From the NCBI RefSeq assembly GCF_001950325.1, contig NZ_BDJL01000093.1:16635-67573 (forward strand): a stretch of 50,939 bases of DNA, read 5' to 3'. The DNA is from Carboxydothermus islandicus. GTDB lineage: Bacteria > Bacillota > Z-2901 > Carboxydothermales > Carboxydothermaceae. A program made the translations under genes and the position numbers. The notes under the pieces were generated by a model. That model was not told where the DNA came from. It made no database searches and saw nothing but the letters and a program-made list of their open reading frames with translations. Positions 33,940 through 42,010 of this stretch are shown piece after piece; positions within the stretch are counted from its first letter, which is position 1; each line of letters starts with the position of its first letter.

Positions 33940-34867
33940 TGTGGGCTCGGTAAGTACAAATCTTGTTTTAATTGATGAAGATAATAATGTTCATGAAAGC
34001 TTATATTTAAGGACCAGAGGACAACCAATCCGCGTAATCAAGGAAGGAATGCAAATCCTTAAAGAAAAATACGAAAATAAAGTTTCAATTAAAGGAGTTG
34101 GTACTACAGGCAGCGGGCGCTATTTAGCCGGCGTTATCGTTGGCGCCGATATTGTTAAAAATGAAATTACGGCTCATGCCATAGCTACCACTACTTTTGT
34201 TCCTGAGGTCCAGACAATTATTGAAATAGGCGGACAGGACTCAAAAATTATCATCATCCGGGATGGGGTAGTAACTGATTTTGCTATGAATACCGTTTGC
34301 GCGGCTGGTACCGGTTCTTTCTTAGATCAGCAGGCATCCCGTTTAAATATCCCTATTGAAAAGTTTGGCGAATTAGCCCTGAAATCTACCGTTCCGGTGC
34401 GCATCGCCGGTCGCTGTACGGTATTTGCCGAATCGGATATGATCCATAAACAGCAGTTAGGATATAAAGTCGAAGATATCATCAATGGATTATGTGAAGC
34501 TTTAGTAAGAAACTATTTAAACAATGTGGGTAAAAATAAAGAAATCCTGCCTCCTATAGTTTTCCAGGGCGGCGTTGCCGCCAACCGTGGCATTCGAGAG
34601 GCATTTGCCCGGGCTTTAGGACAGGACATTATCGTACCAAAATATTACAATGTTATGGGAGCAATAGGAGCTGCCATTTTAGCCCGGGAAGCAACCAACG
34701 GTCAAAAAACCAACTTTAAAGGTTTTGCTATTGCCGATTATAATTACGAAACTCGAAGCTTTGAATGCACTTACTGCCCCAACCATTGCGAAATTGCCGA
34801 AATTTCCGAGGAAGGAAAAGTTATTGGTCGTTGGGGAGGACGCTGTCCGCGCTGGGAGGTAATTTAG
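33917..34867 (+). CDS. ATP-dependent activase of the BadF/BadG/HgdC family with an added C-terminal Cys motif
   Basis: 316 residues of the ASKHA ATPase fold: IDVGSVSTNLVL (about 6-17), GVGTTGSGRYL, IEIGGQDSKIIII, the cluster Cys in NTVCAAGTGSFLDQQ and in RCTVFAESDMIHKQQ, and GGVAANRGIREAF. After the normal end (about residue 272) is an extra tail with ECTYCPNHCEIA and a further Cys in GGRCPRW, a likely extra iron-sulfur or zinc site. In classical enzymes the homodimer holds one [4Fe-4S] and drives electrons into the HgdB partner at the cost of ATP. AAAGGAGG is 9 bases before the ATG; it overlaps the previous gene by 23 bases. Confidence 0.88.
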   Translation: MELYLGIDVGSVSTNLVLIDEDNNVHESLYLRTRGQPIRVIKEGMQILKEKYENKVSIKGVGTTGSGRYLAGVIVGADIVKNEITAHAIATTTFVPEVQTIIEIGGQDSKIIIIRDGVVTDFAMNTVCAAGTGSFLDQQASRLNIPIEKFGELALKSTVPVRIAGRCTVFAESDMIHKQQLGYKVEDIINGLCEALVRNYLNNVGKNKEILPPIVFQGGVAANRGIREAFARALGQDIIVPKYYNVMGAIGAAILAREATNGQKTNFKGFAIADYNYETRSFECTYCPNHCEIAEISEEGKVIGRWGGRCPRWEVI

Positions 34868-36287
34868 GTAAAACCACGGTAAATTTTGCTCCCCCTTCGG
34901 GATTGTTCCGGGCAAAGATTTGCCCCCCATGAGCTTCCACAATTGATTTCGTTATGGCCAATCCAAGCCCGAAGCCTTTACTGCTTCGGGCTTTATCTAC
35001 TTTATAAAACCTTTCGAATATTTTATCCAAATCCTCCTCCGGAATCCCGGAACCGGAATCCATGACAATTATTTGGTAGTCTTTTTCCCTTTCAATAACT
35101 CCAAGCTTCACCTTACCTCCTGAAGGAGTGAATTTCAAGGCATTACTCAAGAGATTTTCTACCACTCGTACGAGCTTACTTCTATCGCCCACAACCTTTC
35201 CCTCTTGAACTTTTACATCCAGCTCAAATTCGATTCCTTTTTCGAAAAATTGAGTTCTAAATGCATTAAAACAATCCTGGGCAAAATTAGCTAAATCAAT
35301 TTTTTCAAATTTTAGTTTTTCTCTCCCCTCTTCTATACTGGCTAAATCCAAAAGCTCATTTGCCATAGCTTTTAGTCTTTCTGCTTCCCTTAAAATATTT
35401 CTTAAGTGCTCTTCACGTATTTTGGCATCGGTTACTATACCATCTAAAAGTGCCTCGGTATAGCCCTGAATAATAGTTAAAGGAGTTCGTAACTCGTGGG
35501 AAACATTTGCCAAAAACTCACGGCGATTTTGTTCTCTCTTATTATAAGCATTTATATATTTTTCTAACTGAGCAGCCATTTGGTTTATCGTTTGAACTAT
35601 GTCCCCCAACTCATCCTTACCTTGATAGGAAATCCGGTGACTAAAATCTTTATTGGCAATTTTTTGGGCTGCAGTTTTGATTTGCACCAGCGGCTTTGTA
35701 ATGGACGTCGATAACCAAAAGGCCAAAATTGTTGCAAAAATTATTCCAACAATTGTGGAAAAAATATTGATTTTTATTAACTCAAAAAAATTACCGCTAA
35801 TTTCTTTCACCGGTGCTTGAAGTAAAATGGCAAACAAAACCTGATTTTGGAAAACCACCGGAACTCCAGTAAATAAAACATCCTGTTTTAATAGCTTACT
35901 CTCTACCCTTACTGCAACTTTTTTTCCGGATAGTAAATTTTTTACCAGTTCCTGCGGTATAATATCGCCAGCCCACATTTGACAGCTATTTCGCGGAAAG
36001 CCGGCGCGGCCGGTACAAATTAGGACTCTGCCTGCAGCATCGGTCAATGTTATATTAGCATTTAAATAACTTCCCATAATCTCCATTTGGTGAAATATTT
36101 TTTCTATATCCCTTTCGGCCAGAACATATTCGGCAAGTTTATCCCCCGCCCGAAATAAGTTTTCCTGCTGCTGCGAAAAATATTTTTGTCCCATATAAAT
36201 AGTAGTAGTCCATAAAATAGAACTGGTGGCGGCAACCACCAGCAATACCAAAGCAAGCCAAAATTTTAACTTAAGGGAATTAATCAC
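34821..36287 (-). CDS. Sensor histidine kinase (PhoR/ResE-like)
   Basis: 488 residues. A first membrane helix (about 9-30), an extracytoplasmic sensor (32-170), a second helix (about 174-194), HAMP, then HisKA with His264 in NVSHELRTPLTII. The ATP-binding part has the N box LLSNALKFTPSGG, the G1 box DSGSGIPEED and the G2 box GFGLGLAI. It autophosphorylates and passes the phosphate to the adjacent regulator. The signal is unknown. Its C-terminal 15 residues are encoded on the strand opposite the end of the activase gene (47-base overlap). Confidence 0.93.
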   Translation of the reverse strand: MINSLKLKFWLALVLLVVAATSSILWTTTIYMGQKYFSQQQENLFRAGDKLAEYVLAERDIEKIFHQMEIMGSYLNANITLTDAAGRVLICTGRAGFPRNSCQMWAGDIIPQELVKNLLSGKKVAVRVESKLLKQDVLFTGVPVVFQNQVLFAILLQAPVKEISGNFFELIKINIFSTIVGIIFATILAFWLSTSITKPLVQIKTAAQKIANKDFSHRISYQGKDELGDIVQTINQMAAQLEKYINAYNKREQNRREFLANVSHELRTPLTIIQGYTEALLDGIVTDAKIREEHLRNILREAERLKAMANELLDLASIEEGREKLKFEKIDLANFAQDCFNAFRTQFFEKGIEFELDVKVQEGKVVGDRSKLVRVVENLLSNALKFTPSGGKVKLGVIEREKDYQIIVMDSGSGIPEEDLDKIFERFYKVDKARSSKGFGLGLAITKSIVEAHGGQIFARNNPEGGAKFTVVLPKLPPSADSVLPNDQ

Positions 36288-36966
36288 CGTTTTTCACCTC
36301 AAACTTGTAACCTACACCCCAGACAGTTTTGATATAGGAAGCTGCCTCTTGCAACTTTTCCCGCAAACGGGTGACGTGTGTATCAACCGTTCGGGCTTCC
36401 CCAAAATAATCATATCCCCAAACATTGGCAAGCAACTGTTCCCGCGAAAGAGCTTTTCCTCTATTATTTACCAAATATAAAAGAAGGTCAAACTCTAAAG
36501 GTGTTAAAAGTACTTCTTCTCCATTAACCTTGACTTCTCTGGCCTCAGGATGAATTTCTAAAATACCATGCTTGATAATTGAACCCGTCTCTTTTTCTGG
36601 GGTACCAGAACTCCTCCGTAAAACCGCTTTTACCCGGGCAACCACTTCCCTGGGACTAAAAGGTTTGACCACATAATCGTCAGCTCCAATTTCTAACCCT
36701 AAAATTTTGTCAATCTCTTCTCCCCGCGCGGTCAGCATGATTATAGGAACCAATGAAGTTTTACGGATTTCTTTGGCAATCTCCATCCCATCAATTTCCG
36801 GAAGCATCAAATCAAGAATAATTAAATCTATTTTATGTTCGGAAAAACGCTTTAACGCCTCTTTTCCATCCCGGGCTTCTATAATCTGAAAACCTTCCTT
36901 TTCAAGATAGAGACGCAATACTTCCCGGATCTTTTCTTCGTCATCTACTAAAAGTATGGTTTTCAT
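36280..36966 (-). CDS. OmpR/PhoB-family response regulator
   Basis: 228 residues. Receiver domain with VDDEE, phospho-acceptor Asp52 in LIILDLMLPEIDG, Thr in MLTARG and Lys in DYVVKPFSP. A C-terminal winged helix (about 130-225) includes LTPLEFDLLLYLVNNRGKALSREQL. It overlaps its kinase gene by 8 bases. Its start is close to the end of the TnpB element, so its own promoter region is short or supplied by the element. Confidence 0.95.
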   Translation of the reverse strand: MKTILLVDDEEKIREVLRLYLEKEGFQIIEARDGKEALKRFSEHKIDLIILDLMLPEIDGMEIAKEIRKTSLVPIIMLTARGEEIDKILGLEIGADDYVVKPFSPREVVARVKAVLRRSSGTPEKETGSIIKHGILEIHPEAREVKVNGEEVLLTPLEFDLLLYLVNNRGKALSREQLLANVWGYDYFGEARTVDTHVTRLREKLQEAASYIKTVWGVGYKFEVKNGD

Positions 36967-36984
36967 TTTTCATCCTAAACCTGG

Positions 36985-37217
36985 TCATCCAAACTGTGCA
37001 AAACTGCATCAGTTTAGAAGGTTGGGGTATTTGTTGTCCGCCCCTCAAGCTGCCCCAGCCCCAACTGGCGGTATTTGGGACAGCCATAGTCCCTGCCCCA
37101 AGAAGCAGGAACTCACCGTGGCCTTCAGCCACCATCTCCCATACCGCTTATGAGCATTCTCTTCAGCGGTGACAGGTCACGATATAATGGCCTGTCCAGG
37201 AGAACTCCTGTCAGGAG
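36985..37217 (-). ncRNA. Candidate TnpB guide RNA (omega RNA/reRNA) and right end of the element
   Basis: Dense, GC-rich palindromes overlap the 3' end of tnpB and continue beyond it: CTCCTG-CAGGAG (37205-37217), GACAGG...CCTGTC (37171-37196), ACCGCT...AGCGGT (37143-37170), GTGGC...GCCAC (37118-37132), GGGAC...GTCCC (37077-37093) and a terminal AAACTG-TGCA...TGCA-CAGTTT hairpin (36991-37015). TnpB guide RNAs typically arise from just this place, and the guide would be the sequence past the terminal hairpin, next to the response-regulator start. The structure is seen; the RNA is inferred. Confidence 0.45.
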
Positions 37218-38477
37218 GGCTACCCGCAAAACTCGCCACGGTTTGTACGGTAAGGTTTTCCCCTTTACCGCAGTACCTTCATTCCTTCCGTCGGTTAATG
37301 AAGATACCGACCGTGACTTGCTTTGCAGGCTTTCCAAAAGCTCTCTATACTTCAAGGGAATTTTCTCCCTTAAAGCCAATCCTTTTCGTGCTATCACATA
37401 AGCTGCTGCTGTATCTTTAGTTAAATTAAACTGCGGTGCGTACTTTAGCATTCCTATCACGCTTGTATAAGCTGGACTTACTTCTCTTATAGCTACGCCG
37501 TACCTCTGGGCAAGGGTCTTTATTCTGGCAATAAGCTTTCTATAGCTAAAACCGTGCTTTATCCTTCTGGATTTTCTTCCCTTGTAGTCTCCCCGGTAGC
37601 CTTTGTCTTTTATCGCTAACTTTTCTATTACGATGCCTTTGTTTTTCTCAAGGGCTAATTTTACAATTTCGTTGGCATATACCCATGCAAAGTAATCTCT
37701 TTTTTCTTTTCTCCCGTCCCAGAGATGTGGTGTGGGGATTTCTCCAAAGCTTTCTAAATTGCCGTCTTTTTTTATTTCAGTCCAGGCTATGTGTGATGGA
37801 AAAGCATTTAAGTCTATCCCGATAGCTCCATTGCTGAAATCTATCGATGCACCAGGTAGGTCTTCTTCAAAAGAAATGTAAGCATAGTATTTATTGTTTT
37901 TCCTCTGCAGACGAACGCTGTAAGGACAGGAATTTAGCATTGCTTCTGCAAACTTTCTCCATTTCTTATGAGAACTTTTAAGTTCTATAAACAGCCATTT
38001 TCTATTACCTGCATTTACTCTTAAAAAGAATTGGCCATTTTCTTCAATAACTCTTAAATTTAAGTTTCCCTGCTTGGTTTTATCCCCTCTGGAGAAAAGA
38101 GTTCCTTTGCGTTTATCTTCCCACTCTTTTTTGTACTTTTGCCTTTGCTCACTGCTTAAATGTTTGCTTTTTAGTCTATAAAACAATACTTTCCCGCCAA
38201 AGATAACTTTACGAGGGTTTTCTCCAAGTTCTCTGATACTTTGCAAAACTTCTTTAGCTTCAAGAATAGCATCGTCTGCATATCTGGAATTCAATCCAAA
38301 TAGGCTTTGCAGTTCTTTCTTGAGCTCTTTTCGGGTTTTCCCTTCAAGTAGGCGGTTATAAGCATATCTCTTACAGGAGTTCCACTTTCGCATTAAGTTA
38401 TCTACTATCTCTTTTTCCTCCGCCTTTGGGTATAACCTTGCCTGGATTGTTATGATTTGCTTCACGTCTTTCACCAC
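37125..38477 (-). mobile_element. tnpB: TnpB, IS200/IS605-type RuvC nuclease without a zinc ribbon
   Basis: 450 residues. RuvC acidic triad: Asp222 (GIDLNAF), Glu285 (IVIEKLAI) and Asp355 (KDTAAAYVIARKG), so a catalytic site is intact. The usual four-Cys zinc ribbon between the second and third motifs is absent: the segment reads REVSPAYTSVIGMLKYA, and the only cysteines are far away (about 34 and 184). No TnpA transposase gene accompanies it. Three in-frame GTG starts exist (38477, 38474, 38465); 38465 has the best-spaced GGTGA. The last 60 residues overlap strong palindromes. Confidence 0.85.
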
Positions 38478-38587
38478 ACCTACGATTTTGTAAAATTAAC
38501 CTCATCTGTTGCTGAGTAAGTACTATTGCACTATTCTGCATTGTTTGGCTTAACTATTGCTACCTCCCGTAAGCATCCTTTACGTTC

Positions 38588-38596
38588 ATTATAACA
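38588..38596 (-). promoter_or_regulatory. Extended -10 promoter for tnpB
   Basis: TGTTATAAT on the minus strand is a complete extended -10 element, about 110 bases before the tnpB start. A weak -35 (TTGGGT) is 19 bases upstream. A small hairpin CGTAA...TTACG follows in the leader. Confidence 0.6.
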
Positions 38597-38616
38597 TATC
38601 CAGAAGTCCTTTACCC

Positions 38617-38648
38617 AAGTCCCCTCTTTCACAGAATTGCGGGGACTT
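38617..38648. repeat. Inverted repeat between yraN and tnpB, candidate left-end hairpin
   Basis: AAGTCCCC (38617-38624) and GGGGACTT (38641-38648) form an 8-bp perfect stem with a 16-base loop. It starts 10 bases after the yraN stop. No T run follows in either direction strongly enough for a classic terminator, so a transposon end hairpin is at least as likely. Confidence 0.55.
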
Positions 38649-38657
38649 TCCTTTTAC

Positions 38658-39014
38658 CTAAAAATCCAGGACATTTTGGTAATGGTTTACGAAAAATTGA
38701 TTGTCTTTTTGTTCGATACCAATAAAATCAACCCGCGGTTGCAGATGATACAGAAAATTTTCATGAATATATACCTTTATTGCTTTTTTTAAGGCCGCTT
38801 TCTTTTTCTTATTTACCGTTTCCGAGGGAGTACCAAAAGAAATATCCGAACGAAATCTTACCTCAATAAAAACCAGAAATTCACCATCCTGGGCAACAAT
38901 ATCTATTTCCCCACCGCGAATTTGATAATTTCGCGTAAGAATTTTATATCCCTTTTTTCTTAAATACTGTTCCGTCAACTCTTCCCATTTTTTCCCTAAC
39001 TCTCTTCGATTCAT
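38658..39014 (-). CDS. yraN: YraN-family (UPF0102) putative endonuclease
   Basis: About 118 residues. It has the nuclease-like core of the family: GKKWEELTEQYLRKKGYKIL, then GGEIDIVAQDGEFLVFIEVRFR, which fits a PD-(D/E)xK-type Glu, Asp and Glu-x-Arg. The start is ATG 39014 with GGAGGGG 3-4 bases upstream; 11 further codons are inside the terminator of the nuo operon. In many Firmicutes yraN directly follows rnhB; here the nuo operon separates them. The biological role is not settled. Confidence 0.85.
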   Translation of the reverse strand: MNRRELGKKWEELTEQYLRKKGYKILTRNYQIRGGEIDIVAQDGEFLVFIEVRFRSDISFGTPSETVNKKKKAALKKAIKVYIHENFLYHLQPRVDFIGIEQKDNQFFVNHYQNVLDF

Positions 39015-39029
39015 TTTCCCCTCCAGCAG

Positions 39030-39060
39030 TAAAAAACGGAAAGCCAAAAGGCTTTCCGTT
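39030..39060 (-). terminator. Terminator of the nuo operon
   Basis: Minus strand: AACGGAAAGCC, loop TTTT, GGCTTTCCGTT, an 11-bp perfect stem, followed by a run of Ts. It starts at the nuoN stop codon and ends just before the yraN ribosome site. Confidence 0.9.
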
Positions 39061-40489
39061 ATTTCATGAAAATCATAGCAGCTTGTTGAGCAATTTTAGC
39101 CAGCGGAGTTGGGTAAACCCCTAAAACAATTGTTACCGCCATAGTTATTAATAGAGTAAAGTAAATAGAATTGGGAAGAGTTATTGGAGTCTTGTCCTCT
39201 GGTTCATCCCGGTATACCACTAAAACCACCCTTAAGTAATAATAGACGGAAACCATGCTCATAATTAAGGCCAACAAGGCAAGCCAACCCCAGTTTTTAA
39301 TTATGGGATAGAACAGGTAAAACTTACCGGCAAATCCTGCCAGTGGAGGTATTCCCGCCATAGATAAAAGGGAAACTACCAAAACCGCCGCCATTATCGG
39401 TGAACGCTGGGAAAGGCCGGCAAAATCGCGAATCTCTTCTTTGCCGGTTACATTTTCATATACCGTAGCAACGGCAAACGCTCCAATGGTAGCCATAAGG
39501 TATACGCTCAAGTAAAACATAATCGCCTTAAAGCCAGCAAAATCCGTTGCCAAAAATCCAACTAAAATATACCCTGCCTGAGCAATACTGGAGTAGGCCA
39601 ACATTCTCTTTAAATTGGTTTGGGGAATAGCTACCAGGTTACCTACAACCATTGTTAACGCTGCCAACGTTGCCAGTAAACCTACCCAGTGTTCTTTAAT
39701 TCCAGGAAATGCCAAGTAGAAAAACCTAAAGAAGATTGCAAAAGATGCAGCTTTGGAACCGGTAGCCAGAAATGCTGTAACCGGTGTAGGAGCACCTTGA
39801 TAGACATCAGGAGCCCACATGTGAAAGGGTACAGCCGATATTTTAAAGGCAAAACCTGCAAGAACAAAAACCATTGCTAAAACAAAGGCCGGAGTTATTC
39901 CATTATTTTTTACAACTGCAGCAATATCAACAATATTTAACGTTCTGGTAAGTCCGTAAAACAACGATAAACCGTACAGTAGGATCGCCGAAGAAACACC
40001 AGCCAAAATTAAATACTTTATTCCGGCTTCGGCTCCAATTGCCGATTCCCGCTTGTAAGCGGTAAGAATAATAAAGGTAATTGTCATTAACTCCAGACCC
40101 AGGTAAAGGGTGAGAAAGTCCGTGGCGGAAACTAAAACCATCATCCCCAGGACAGTAAAAACGGCAAAGACGAAAAACTCACTGTAATAACCGATCTTTT
40201 CCATATATTTTGGAGCAATGGCTGTAACAAAAATTCCAGCTAACAAAGACAAAGCCTTAAAGAAGATAGCAACTTTATCAACCTGATACATTCCTTCAAT
40301 AGCCATTCCGGTATACTTCCAGGCAATGGGCATGTAAAGAAAGATTCCCAGTAAACCAAGGGTAGCAAGATAGCCAATGCCTTTTTGCAGATTACGGGGG
40401 GTAATTAAAGCTAACACAAAGAGTAATATCCCCAGGGACAAAACTAAAATCTCCGGAATCAGCAAAAGATAATTGATATTAACACTCAT
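39059..40489 (-). CDS. nuoN: NADH-quinone oxidoreductase subunit N
   Basis: Antiporter-like proton channel subunit, 476 residues with about 14 membrane helices. The conserved Lys and His positions lie in segments such as [20 protein letters not shown], and [15 protein letters not shown] is the family hallmark of the broken helix. Last gene of the operon, one base after nuoM, and ended by a strong terminator. Confidence 0.96.
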   Translation of the reverse strand: MSVNINYLLLIPEILVLSLGILLFVLALITPRNLQKGIGYLATLGLLGIFLYMPIAWKYTGMAIEGMYQVDKVAIFFKALSLLAGIFVTAIAPKYMEKIGYYSEFFVFAVFTVLGMMVLVSATDFLTLYLGLELMTITFIILTAYKRESAIGAEAGIKYLILAGVSSAILLYGLSLFYGLTRTLNIVDIAAVVKNNGITPAFVLAMVFVLAGFAFKISAVPFHMWAPDVYQGAPTPVTAFLATGSKAASFAIFFRFFYLAFPGIKEHWVGLLATLAALTMVVGNLVAIPQTNLKRMLAYSSIAQAGYILVGFLATDFAGFKAIMFYLSVYLMATIGAFAVATVYENVTGKEEIRDFAGLSQRSPIMAAVLVVSLLSMAGIPPLAGFAGKFYLFYPIIKNWGWLALLALIMSMVSVYYYLRVVLVVYRDEPEDKTPITLPNSIYFTLLITMAVTIVLGVYPTPLAKIAQQAAMIFMK

Positions 40490-42010
40490 CTAAAACTTCC
40501 CCCCTATCGCCGTAGTTGCACCAAGCTTGGCCAGGATAGGAGCGACACCGCTATTAACCATATCCATGATTAAAAACGGTAGTACGCCACCAGCAATTAA
40601 GACAAAACCCAAAACCACCAAAGGGACAAGTTCAGCACCTTTAATATCTTTTAAGTGGTCATACTCTTCCCGACGAGGACCAAAGAGGGAATAAGCCAAG
40701 GCCCGCAAGACATAAAGAGCAGTTATGATAACCCCGGCAATTGCAATTACCGCCAGGAACTTAGGAATCATCGCTTCGTTTTTCCATATTCCTACAAACA
40801 CCGTAAATTCCGGCACAAAGCTAATTAAGCCCGGAAGTCCGAGGGAAGCCATACCGGCCATAACTAAACCTATAGCTAATTTAGGCGTTTGATGAGCAAG
40901 GCCTCCTAAGTCAGGTATATAGCGGGTATGAGTCTTTTCGTAAACAAAACCGATCATCGAGAAGAAGAGCGCGGCCATCACACCATGGGCAAACATATTG
41001 GCAACCGCCCCGTTTATACCAATGATGTTTAAGGAGGCAATTCCCAAAAGTACGTATCCCATGTGGCTTACCGAAGAGTAACCGACAACGTATTTTAAAT
41101 CCTTTTGAGCTAAGGCAATAAAAGCCGCATAAGCAACGTTAACCGTCGCCAAAATGGCAATAACCGGCGCCCAGTATTTTGCACCTTCCGGAAGCAAATA
41201 AAGAGCAATTCTGATTAAACCGTACCCACCTATCTTTTTCAAAACTCCAGCGTGAATCATCGATACTGCCGTTGGTGCACCGGCATAACCATCGGGCGAC
41301 CAGGAGTGAAATGGCCACATAGATAAAAGAGAACCAAAGCCAAAGAGTAAAAAGGGGAAAATTGTAATTTGAAAATCTTTGGGAAATGCAACTTTTCCTA
41401 ATGCTTCAATGTTCATTGTTGGATGTCCCAGCAAATCACTGCTCTTTACAAAAATTGAGATTAAACCAAAAAGGAGAAAAGCACTACCTATTAAAAGATA
41501 AATGGTAAGTTTCATCCCAGCATATTCTTTTGTAACGCGCTTGGAACTTCCCCAAATCACTACCATGATATAAATTGGTATAACTACAACTTCGTAGAAC
41601 AGCAGGAAGATAAACAAATCCTGAGCTATAAAGGTACCCATAACCCCGGCAATTAACAGTAAAAATAGTACGAAAAATTCTTTGGGCCGGTTATTAACAT
41701 TCCAGGAGGCAAAGATAGCTGCAAATCCAAGAAGATTGGTTAACAGTAACATCGGTAAACTCAAGCCATCTACCCCAAGGTAAAATTGAACCCCTAAATC
41801 CGGAACCCAATTATACTTTTCGACAAACTGAAAGCCTCCCTTGGCTAAATCATAGCTAAAAAAGGCAAACACTGATAAAAACAATGCTACAAACATGGCA
41901 AACGCTGCCACTGATTTAATCGCCTTGTGTTCTTCTTTGGGAATAAAGGCAATAACTAATGCACCAATAACCGGAGCTAAAAGGGTTGCAGTCAGTAATG
42001 GAAAATGCAT
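40490..42010 (-). CDS. nuoM: NADH-quinone oxidoreductase subunit M
   Basis: Antiporter-like subunit of 506 residues. It has LFYEVVVIPIYIMVVIWG, FGSLLSMWPFHSWSPDGYAG and the LKYVVGYSSVSHMGY motif. It overlaps the nuoL stop codon by one base. It forms part of the proton-pumping arm with NuoL and NuoN. Confidence 0.96.
   Translation of the reverse strand: MHFPLLTATLLAPVIGALVIAFIPKEEHKAIKSVAAFAMFVALFLSVFAFFSYDLAKGGFQFVEKYNWVPDLGVQFYLGVDGLSLPMLLLTNLLGFAAIFASWNVNNRPKEFFVLFLLLIAGVMGTFIAQDLFIFLLFYEVVVIPIYIMVVIWGSSKRVTKEYAGMKLTIYLLIGSAFLLFGLISIFVKSSDLLGHPTMNIEALGKVAFPKDFQITIFPFLLFGFGSLLSMWPFHSWSPDGYAGAPTAVSMIHAGVLKKIGGYGLIRIALYLLPEGAKYWAPVIAILATVNVAYAAFIALAQKDLKYVVGYSSVSHMGYVLLGIASLNIIGINGAVANMFAHGVMAALFFSMIGFVYEKTHTRYIPDLGGLAHQTPKLAIGLVMAGMASLGLPGLISFVPEFTVFVGIWKNEAMIPKFLAVIAIAGVIITALYVLRALAYSLFGPRREEYDHLKDIKGAELVPLVVLGFVLIAGGVLPFLIMDMVNSGVAPILAKLGATTAIGGKF

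Noticed and set aside
37125-38477. TnpB-derived nuclease-dead repressor (TldR type)
   Set aside because: Asp222, Glu285 and Asp355 of the RuvC site are all present, so loss of nuclease activity is not supported.
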